Assembly (NCBI RefSeq): GCF_947507565.1 | Contig: NC_089178.1 | Span: forward strand, 2,852,001-2,916,000 | Source: Oscarella lobularis | Lineage: Eukaryota; Porifera; Homoscleromorpha; Homosclerophorida; Oscarellidae | Direction of reading: 5' to 3' | Length of the DNA stretch: 64,000 nt | Translations under genes and position numbers: made by a program | Shown here: positions 56,201 to 64,000 of the stretch, piece by piece | Layout of the letters: each line of letters begins with the position of its first letter | Position numbering within the stretch: the stretch's first letter is position 1 | The notes under the pieces: generated by a model | Database searches by the model: none | Told to the model about the DNA's origin: nothing | Seen by the model: only the letters and a program-made list of their open reading frames with translations

Positions 56201-57796
56201 GTCGCCTTCTCTGCTCATGCCAATGAGTCCGGCCGTGGCGGAGAGCTTAGCTGATCTTCCACCCGATACGGCAAAGTTTCTTCAGTTTGCCGGTACGGTT
56301 GACGCAAAGCTAAGCGAAAAAATATCGATTCTTACGTTCTTGCGCGCTTTCTAGAAACTCATCGCACCGTACTGAATCAAATCCTCCGCCAGTCGACGAT
56401 TCACCTATCGGACGGCCCCTTCTCCGTCCTAATCCATCACACGAAGCTGCTCGATTTCGACGTGAAACAGCGCTACTTTCGCCAGGAATTGGAGCGCATG
56501 GACGGCGGCGTGCGACGCGAGGACATGGTCATGCACGTTCGTCGCGACAACGTGTTCGAGGATTCGTATCGCGAGCTGCACCGTCGTTCGTCGGAGGAGA
56601 TGAAAAATCGACTCTACGTCGTGTTCGAAGGCGAAGACGGGCAGGACGCCGGCGGGCTTTTGCGCGAGTGGTATCTCATCATGTCGCGCGAGATGTTCAA
56701 TCCGAACTACGCGCTCTTCAAAACGACGCCCGGCGATCGGGTGACGTACATGCCCAATCGGCTTTCGTATTGCAATTCGAATCACTTGAGCTATTTCAAG
56801 TTCATCGGTCGCATCATTGCCAAGGCGATCTACGACAACAAGTTGCTCGAGTGCTATTTCTCTCGTTCGTTCTACAAGCACATCTTGGGAAAGCCCGTTC
56901 ACTACACGGACATGGAGGCGGAGGATTATAGTTTCTATCAAGGACTCGTCTATCTACTCGAGCACGACTTGAATGAGATTGGAACCGAGTTGAATTTCAG
57001 TACCGAAGTACGTACGCGCCCTTGTCGTTATAGCGAATTGCGTTTTATTTCTACTCCGTAGGTCGAAGAGTTTGGTGTCTGTGAAGTTCGTGAGTTGAAA
57101 GAGGACGGTTTGAATTTGACGGTGACGGAGGAGAATAAGAAGGAATACGTGAAACTCGTCTGTCAGATGAAAATGACGGGCTCGATTCGCTCGCAAATTA
57201 AATCCTTTCTCGACGGATTCTACGACATCGTTCCTAAGCATCTCATTTCCATATTCAACGAGCAAGAATTGGAACTGCTCATTGCCGGCCTTCCGACAAT
57301 TGATATCGATGAATTGAAAGCCAATACCGAATACGTCAAGTACAATTCGAACTCGCTCCAGGTGAAGTGGAGAGCGGTTTTTTGTTTATACGAGAACATT
57401 TGGCGTTTTTTTAGATTCAATGGTTTTGGCGTGCGCTGCGATCCTTTGAGCAGGCTGATCGCGCGAAATTGCTCCAGTTCGTTACTGGCACGAGCAAAGT
57501 TCCTCTGCAAGGATTCGCCGCACTCGAGGGCATGAATGGTCCTCAGAAATTTCAAATTCATCGTGACGATAGATCGACGGACAGATTACCATCGGCTCAT
57601 ACTTGGTAAGCTGTTGTTTTGCAATGCTGGCCCCCGTAGATGGCCAGCGTTGTTTACTAATGGTTGTCTTACATTTTGTTTTCTTTTTGCTAGTTTTAAT
57701 CAGTTAGACTTGCCCGCTTATGAAACGTATGAAAAACTGCGATTTATGCTGCTTAGAACGGTACAGGAATGTCCTGAAGGATTTGGCCTAGTCTAA
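38776..57796 (+). CDS. HUWE1: HECT E3 ubiquitin ligase HUWE1 (locus misassembled)
   Basis: Giant ubiquitin ligase acting on many nuclear and cytosolic proteins (p53, MCL1, MYC and histones in vertebrates). The start is MKIEKKPQK at 38776, with a splice acceptor-like CCAG just upstream. Domains in order: DUF908/DUF913 armadillo-like region (38880-46000), UBA ([16 protein letters not shown], about 47640), UIM ([13 protein letters not shown], about 47840), WWE (about 48806-49190), acidic tract (about 51070-51720), poly-Gln (about 53260-53297), three UBM motifs ([39 protein letters not shown]; 53390-53760) and HECT (about 56460-57796). The catalytic Cys codon (HTC) is split by an intron near 57600. 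The gene ends GFGLV. One exon is 6,065 bp (49524-55588). The intron at 48749-48805 is GC-AG. The segment 40337-43082 recurs at 43283-46028 around an N gap and should be counted once. Confidence 0.95.
40337..43082 (+). repeat. Duplicated HUWE1 segment, copy 1
   Basis: It begins inside the intron after the exon ending QLDDQRLV and ends inside the exon containing LHSMTVAHS. It is reproduced at 43283-46028 with a constant offset of 2,946 bp. Every frame and landmark I compared, including introns, is identical. Confidence 0.92.
43083..43282. other. Assembly gap (200 N)
   Basis: Exactly 200 ambiguous bases, which looks like a scaffolding placeholder between two contigs. Its true length may be negative (an overlap). 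Confidence 0.97.
43283..46028 (+). repeat. Duplicated HUWE1 segment, copy 2
   Basis: Same 2,746 bp as 40337-43082. Unlike copy 1, it continues without a break into the next exons ([13 protein letters not shown]...), so this is the copy joined to the rest of the gene. Confidence 0.92.
48749..48805 (+). other. GC-AG intron in HUWE1 before the WWE domain
   Basis: The donor is AAG|gcgagt and the acceptor ttcag, 57 nt. It joins KGSRKK to [13 protein letters not shown], the start of WWE. Confidence 0.85.
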
Positions 57797-58034
57797 GAGT
57801 ACGTACGTAATTGTAGTGACGAAAATTTGCTATGTTTCTCTTTGCATTGAGTTGAAATGACTACCTACAATATTTCTTGCAATCTCAATTAGGATATATG
57901 GTACACGAATGAGGAGCGTGTTCGATCTTCGCTGACGCATGCGCAAACCCACCGCGATAACGGCCAAGTCGGTAAGGACCGGTTAGGCGTGTGTAAAAGA
58001 CTAACGCTTGCTTTCGACTTCTTGTAGCAACGAA

Positions 58035-60719
58035 ATGCGTTTGCCTTTGGCATATTCACTTCTGCTGGGCGTAATCGCACTCCACGTCGTCGTCTGCCCG
58101 TACACGAAAGTGGAGGAGAGTTTTAACTTGCAAGCGATACACGACCTCCTCTACCACCAAACGAATCTTAGTCAAGTACAGTACACAAACAATGCGAACG
58201 GATGACATCATAATTTATTTATGACGTCAACGTTCAGTAGGTGGCTATCGGTAACTTTGTCTCATACAGTATGACCACTTGGAATTTCCTGGCGTCGTTC
58301 CACGAACTTTCATTGGTCCGTTGGTCGTCGCCGCGTTAAGCGCTCCCCTGGTGGGCGTGGGGCACCTGCTGGGAGCGACCAAGTTCGCATCCCAGTACAT
58401 CGGTAGCGCTACGAAACGCGTCCGTAATGTGCTTCCACGATAAGTCGCACTTTCCCAGTTAGGTGCGTTTTGGGCTGGACGGTGGGAGTCGCGTTCGTTG
58501 CCTTTTGTGCGGCGATTCGACGTGAGTACTGTCCGAAAGTGGCCCTGGCAACGACTATCGTCACCGCGTCCCAGTTTCACCTGCTCTTTTACATGAGTCG
58601 GCCGCTTCCCAATGTCTTCGCACTCTGTTTAGGTGAGACCTGTCGCGTGGGAAACTATCCTCGCCTGATGGGGCGTGGTAGCTCTTTTGTGTCCATTTTC
58701 TCTCTAATATTTTTCGCGTAAACGTTTCTTCCCTACGCTGTCGACGCCTAACCCCTCAGCGTTGATTGCCTGGTTCCTCATCCGATGCGCGTGAGATTTC
58801 TTCTTCCATTTGCATTGAATACCTTCTCCCATTGTTTGGAGACACTTGGCCTGGGGTGGGGGTGGGGTGCGGTGCGGTGGGTGCGGTGGGCCTTTTTCTC
58901 TCGTTTAATTAACTGCGCGCTTGGTGAAACTCCTGAAGGACGGTCAAGGGATTGAAGGCGCATTAAAAATATTAGTCAATTGATATGTATATAATGTTTT
59001 GGCTCCAACATCAATGCACCTCTCTCTCTCATCACATTTGACAGTTCAAAAGTAGGAAATTTTTGTGCAGACGGGTCTTGTAACCCTCGCAAAACATTCT
59101 GATTGCGCCACATTGCTAATCTAGCAGGTTCCTCGTGGCCGAAAAAAAGCGATTCGAGTTAGATGACAGTCAGACGTCACAAAAGCTAGATTTCTATTTA
59201 GAAACGAAGAACTTTTTGGTCTACTAGACTAGACGCGTTTAGGGAGGCGTAGAGGACGCGGCAGGTTGGGGACTGTCACGGGCTCATCAGATGTACTTTT
59301 TGCTGCAAAAGAATTGCTGCTCTCAGAGCTGCAGTATTAGGGGTATAGGTGGAATAGGGGGCATATCGGTTTCCGAGGCAGGCACACCATTGAGTCTTAG
59401 GATTTCCCTGTTTTAACTTTCGTGCGTTATTTAGTTCTTTGTGCTCTAAGCTGCTGGCTGCTAGACAACGACAAGGGCTTTATATGGTCATCAGCGGCTG
59501 CCATTCTCATTTTCCGGTGCGAATTGGCTGCGTTTTTGGGCCTTTTCCTGCTGCTTAAGTTTCACCAAGGCAGCCTTGGCATCCGAAGAGCAGTTACGAT
59601 TGCTATTCCGGCCGGATTGGCTTCGTTGCGTAAGTGCGGTAGAGTTACTTGAACGTACGTGGCATTTTTTTTTCTTCTTCTCGCGCACAGTGTCGACCAT
59701 TGCAATCGACTCGCTGTTTTGGCGACGTTGGTTGTGGCCCGAAGGCGAAGTGTTTCGCTTCAACGTCGTCGAGAACAAGAGCGCTGAGTGGGGAGTACGA
59801 AAAACGGAAGCACGTCATGCAGTCGCGCCATGTTTTTTTTTTCCCTTCTAGACGAATCCCTTTCTGTGGTACTTTTACTCGGCTCTGCCAAGAATGCTGT
59901 TGGGCGCGATACCGCTCGCGGTCGTCGGTCTCGTGCGCGACGGGCGCGTCCGACGTCTCTGCCTTCCCGCAGTCGTCTTTGTTTTTCTCTACTCTTTTTT
60001 GCCGCACAAAGAACTGCGCTTCGTCATCTACACGGTTCCCATATTCAACGTCGTCGCCGCGCGCGGGCTCGTGCACCTCTGGGCATCGATTCGAACCACG
60101 AGGTGAAGTGCAAGTTGGCTACGCGAGTTGTTTACAATTACGTAAAACGTTTTAGGAGTCCGAGTATCAAATCACTTGCATGTGTCTGTCTGGTGATAGG
60201 CAGCATTGCCGCGTCGCTCGTCGCCCTTCTGTTCAACGTGTCTGCTTCCGCCTACAATTACCCGGGCGGCGTGGCATTCTCCCAACTTCACGATCATATT
60301 TCTTTGCATGGTCTGCTTACGAGTAGGCGGTTCTCGCTCTTTTCTTTCTTCATTTTCTTTCTTTCTTGACGTCAAAGGAAAGATGGCATCTATTCACATC
60401 GGCGTTTTGGCGGCTCAAACGGGCGTATCTCGTTTCGGAGAGATTCTTCCTTTGAAGTAAGTGCCAGAGGCAGCTTTGCTGTATCGACCACGCTTTTTTT
60501 CTTTTTGCAAGATATCGGAAAACGGAGCGAAGTATCTCTGATATCGAATTTGCGTCGCAGTTTGACTATCTAATGTGCGAGGCGTCAGATCAATTTCCGG
60601 CGGATCGTTTTACCATTCTTTTCGCCGTCGACGGATTCGACGGCGGCGTCCGCTTAGGCGACAATCTCTTACCGAAACTCTCTTTTCGACCAAAAGTGGT
60701 GGTCTTGCAAAGATTATGA
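58035..60719 (+). CDS. ALG12: Dol-P-Man:Man7GlcNAc2-PP-dolichol alpha-1,6-mannosyltransferase ALG12
   Basis: ER membrane GT22 mannosyltransferase that adds the eighth mannose to the lipid-linked N-glycan precursor. It starts [12 protein letters not shown] at 58035. The early luminal motif [19 protein letters not shown] and then [13 protein letters not shown] are hallmark ALG12 sequences. [37 protein letters not shown] and NYPGGVA follow. The protein ends VVVLQRL at 60717-60719. It has multiple hydrophobic segments, as expected for a polytopic enzyme, and about eight introns. One (58633-59434) is 802 nt, far longer than its neighbours. The short exon junction near 58350-58465 (donor after TCCCA) costs about four residues relative to human. 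An NRF1-like TGCGCA lies upstream at 57940, and ATTAAA lies downstream at 60756-60761. Confidence 0.93.
58633..59434 (+). other. Unusually long ALG12 intron (802 nt)
   Basis: The intron contains a G-rich stretch at about 58850-58890 with several GGGG/GGTGGG blocks (possible G-quadruplex), a CT repeat near 59020, and a piece at about 59280-59410. On the minus strand that piece reads as a short Pro-rich frame interrupted by a stop or frame change. I cannot identify any of it; a decayed insertion is possible. Confidence 0.5.
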
Positions 60720-60987
60720 TATGCGTTTTGCGTTTAGTTGTCATTCCAAGTTGTCATTAAACGGCGCGGCGCCTCTTTGGCATGTTTTTTGTTCACGTGC
60801 CCCGAAGCTCCGATAGCTCTCGGATTAGGTTTCTTGGGGACCATACATAAGAATTGTGACCTTGATCGAATTGTCAGTTGAAGTCAAGTCTGCTCCTCGT
60901 GAAAACGTCATCTCTTTAGCGGTACGCCATTAGTCCCATTCATTTCTGACGCTATTATTTTTCCTGTAGCCGTTCTACGTACGTACG

Positions 60988-63900
60988 ATGATTTGCCGCT
61001 GCATGCTGCTAGTAGTTGCGGCTCTCGTTCTCTTCGATCACTCCGCCGCGGACCACGATCCAGCCAGTGCCGGTACGTACGTTGGGACCGGGGCAGGGGA
61101 CCCGGAGACCCTTTGGAAACGTCTTTTTTTGTGAGGCCGGGGCCGGGGGGACCCTTTGGAAACGTCTTTTTTGTGATGCTACATTGAATAAGCACTTCAG
61201 ACCACACGGACTTTCTTGGCACGTTGCCAGCTAAACCGATCGCGTGCCCCCTGCAATTTTTTCTCCGACCACATTTCTTCTCATGCAGATCATCACAAAA
61301 GCCCCGGCGTCGTAATAAACGTCGACGCTAACGGAGCCGAAACGCCCTGGCCTCGAGCCAATTCGGACGTCGTCGTCGCCGCTGTCAATCTGCGAGTGGA
61401 AGCGTTCGATCGTTCGTTTCAACTGTCGCTTCGCGAGTCCGCGACACCGTCGAATGTTACAATCGTGCAGCGACTCGGGCGCGACGGCGTCTTGCGCACA
61501 GAAACGAGCGGCACGCGCTGCATGGTCTACGACACTAAAGAGACGACGAACGACATCGAAGAAGCGGCTGTTAGCATATGTCTTCCAATGGTACCGTAGA
61601 GCCTTTTGTCGTAAATCGGTCTACATGTGTTTTATTGCATTTAAGGTTGGCTACTTTTTTACGAACGACTACGTCTATCTCATCGAACCGCTGCGATTGG
61701 CCAACGGCGCGCTGTTCAATCCTTCTTTCAATGTTAGCCGCTTGGGAGTCGTCGTAACGCGACACGAATCGTCATCAGCGAATTTTACCGGTGAGCGAAA
61801 AGGAAAAAAAACGCGTTTGCGGTTCGCTGAGAATGTTTGTATAGCTCTCCCCGTCTCGAGAGAACGACGCGCTGCGATTGAAAAAGAAACGACGTCGGCA
61901 ACGATCAAACTTCTCGTCGTCGTGGATCCTCTTTCATACGGCCATTTTCAGAAGCAAGCGGAGCCCTACGTCGTAGCAGTCACGAGAATCGTACGCTAAC
62001 TCGTTCATTCCATTCGTGCCACTGCACGACTCGTTTTTTTTTGCAGGCGCGAAGCCTTATCCGAGCCATCTCCACCAAAGAAAATCGAGTTGATTTAGTT
62101 CTCACCCGATTGATCATAATGGAATTCAACGACGTAACGAGACGACAAATGGTGACGTAATTGCATTTTTTCTCTTCAGACGCAACTGACCGTCTCCAGC
62201 GACATGATGAAGACACTCGAACTTTTCTGCGAGTACCAAAATCGGCTGCGACAGAAAGAAAATGCATCCCATCTAGCGGACTACGATATGGCCATACTCC
62301 TCTCGAGACAACCGTGGCCCTCGTTTGGTGGCGCGTGGAGTCGATCGATTTGTAATCCTCAGAAGAGCTGCTCCATCATTTTTGCCAACGGTCTCGGCGC
62401 TGCTTTCTCCATTGCGCACAATCTCGGCATAGCGTGAGTGCCAAGGGAAAAGAGAATTCTTCTTGGGAAGAAGAAATGACGTTCGTTTTAGTCTAGGACT
62501 TCGAAAAGACAATCACTACAGCCATAACGGTATGTGCTCGGAGTCGAGCGGGGACTATGGCATCATGGCCGAGCGTCACGGCGACGGCAACGATCCGTGG
62601 ACTTGGTCGTCGTGCAGTCGTCAGGCCATGGCGCAAATCCTCAGGCAAGAACGCGCTCGGTCCACAGTCAATAAATATTGTAATCGTCATTTCTCCAGTC
62701 AACGCAATGTCACCGTTCCGTGCTTGTCCGATGAGGCTCGAGGCAACGAAATCGAGCTGGGACGAAAATTGTCCGGCCGCGCGTACAGTCTCCATGAACA
62801 GTGTGAACTTGTCTTGGGTCCAGGGGCGAAGTCGTGTCCCCAACGGGTACGAAGGGGGTCCTCTTTTTTTCTCTCTTGTTCTGAGCGTACAGTACGCAGA
62901 GTCCTCCGTGCGAGACGCTGTGGTGCCGAAAGCATCCTGACGCTCACTGCGTGACAGATGGATTGCCATGGGCAGACGGAACACGATGCGGCGTGGGAAA
63001 AGTACGGGTGACCAAGAGCAGCCGCACGGAGATATCGCGAACGCGTTGCCGTTTTAGCACTGCCATCGAGGAAAATGCACCATCGAAGGCACGGACGGAC
63101 GATTTGGGCCCTGGTCGGATTGGGGCCCGTGTTCGCGATCGTGCGGGGGCGGGGTTGCTGCAGCAATGCGACGTTGCGATCAACCCAGGTACGCTCGAAC
63201 TTCTACTCCTCCACTTGCAGCAGCGCTGTTTTTTTTTTCAGACCTACGCTTGGCGGGGGCGATTGCGAAGGTGCACAAATGAAGTACACACCGTGTAACA
63301 TTAGGGTATGTGAAGACAAAAATTTGGCGAATAATTATAATTTCCGGTTTGTCTCGCGTAGAGATGTCCGGCTGGTGACGACGATTTTCGTGAGAAGCAG
63401 TGCGCTGTTTTTGACGGAACCACCTTGGGTTTCGACGAACTAAGCTATCGTGCGCCGACAACGATACGCTGGATACCCGTCTACAAAAAAAGTGAGAAAA
63501 ACTGCCTCCGACTCCGACTCACTCAATTTGGCGTGCCTCCTCTAGAATTGGAGTCCCAGTGCAAGCTATTCTGCTCGACCGACGACGGTGCCGTCTCTTT
63601 CGTATTTCCTCCCGACGTCGTCGACGGAACGCCGTGCCGACCCGACTTGCCGACGGGAAGATGCGCCGGCGGTCAGTGCAAAGTGAGACACGGACGCGCG
63701 CGGCGGTGAATTTTGTATATTTTTTTTCATTGGGCGTTTTGCTATAGGTTGCTGGGTGTGATGGCGCGTTTGGCTCCAACAAGGAATTGGACGTCTGCGG
63801 CGTCTGCGGTGGCAGCAGTTCAACGTGCTATCGGGTGACGGGCCGTTTGAGTCAAATCGATGACGGTTAGTGGAATTTGTCTGGAGGGGCTTAGGAACTA

Positions 63901-64000
63901 AAAAAATTGGCTTAGCGGCCGCTAGACGCGATAATAAGGAAAAAGGTTGGGCGAAAAGATGCGCGTACCTAATTGACTTGGGGGCCCCTCCGGTCCATTC
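60988..64000 (+). CDS. ADAMTS-family protein with a degenerate zinc site (3' end missing)
   Basis: Secreted matrix-type protein. The start at 60988 gives a signal peptide ([16 protein letters not shown]). A prodomain-like region follows, then a reprolysin-like domain (about 61920-62630). The zinc-binding helix reads AHNLGIALGLRKD where active ADAMTS have HELGHxxGxxHD, so Glu and two zinc His are replaced by Asn, Ile and Lys. The Met-turn region (YGIMAER) remains. Next come a disintegrin-like domain ([17 protein letters not shown]), a thrombospondin type-1 repeat ([17 protein letters not shown], about 63100) and a Cys-rich region ending [14 protein letters not shown]. The last visible exon ends at 63865 and the gene continues. 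One intron (62645-62698) is GC-AG. It is most likely a pseudoprotease, acting like ADAMTS-like or papilin proteins by binding. Confidence 0.85.
61107..61176 (+). repeat. Short direct repeat in ADAMTS intron 1
   Basis: Two copies of a 27-28-nt unit (61107-61134, 61150-61176; beginning GACCCTTTGG) are separated by a GC-rich 15-bp spacer. They differ by one T in a T run. This may be a recent local duplication. Confidence 0.8.
62645..62698 (+). other. GC-AG intron in the ADAMTS gene
   Basis: The donor is AG|gcaaga and the acceptor ctccag, 54 nt. It has no stop, so retention adds 18 residues including a Cys. Removing it brings QIL close to CLSD as in other ADAMTS metalloprotease ends. Confidence 0.65.

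Overview
This is nuclear DNA of a ciliated or flagellated animal with a very compact genome. The products are eukaryotic and mostly metazoan: axonemal dynein DNAH6, a Rag GTPase, ARIH1, an ARSB-type sulfatase, ADH5, KDM5, COMMD7, CFAP92, HUWE1, ALG12 and an ADAMTS. Nearly every gene is cut by introns of about 45-65 nt, and neighbouring genes lie about 40-500 bp apart. My best guess is a sponge (homoscleromorph type), but gene content and compactness alone do not prove it. I see no bacterial operons, CRISPR arrays, tRNAs, rRNAs or recognisable transposons.

Layout. 1-12939 (+) is the 3' three quarters of DNAH6. Only 85 bp later comes RRAGC/D (13025-15114, +), whose first coding exon is the ATG alone. 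A small Thr-rich, apparently GPI-anchored peptide gene (15645-15920, -) stands divergent to ARIH1 (16425-19017, +). An ARSB-like sulfatase (19179-20727, -) and ADH5 (20771-22468, +) are head to head with 43 bp between ATGs and a perfect CLEAR-type E-box between them. KDM5 (22608-28782, +) and COMMD7 (28934-30257, +) follow. COMMD7 carries a U12-type AT-AC intron. A three-SH3 protein (30830-32131, -) and CFAP92 (32872-37027, -) are next. Then come an ER-targeted JmjC oxygenase ending in HDEL (37196-38516, +), HUWE1 (38776-57796, +), ALG12 (58035-60719, +) and the 5' part of an ADAMTS with a destroyed zinc-binding motif (60988 to the window end, +).

Assembly. The HUWE1 locus holds a 200-N gap (43083-43282). 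The 2,746 bp before the gap (40337-43082) reappear after it (43283-46028) at a constant 2,946-bp offset. This looks like two overlapping contig ends that were scaffolded instead of merged, so a gene model built straight through would wrongly duplicate part of HUWE1.

Functional themes. Cilia: DNAH6, CFAP92. Chromatin: KDM5. Ubiquitin: ARIH1, HUWE1. Lysosome and mTORC1: RRAGC/D, sulfatase. ER and secretory pathway: ALG12, JmjC-HDEL, ADAMTS. These are ordinary neighbours, not a pathway cluster.

Splicing stands out. Ten introns need a GC-AG donor to keep frame or family alignment, one is AT-AC, and one follows the start codon directly. Two very long exons (4.3 kb in DNAH6, 6.1 kb in HUWE1) sit among dozens of short ones.
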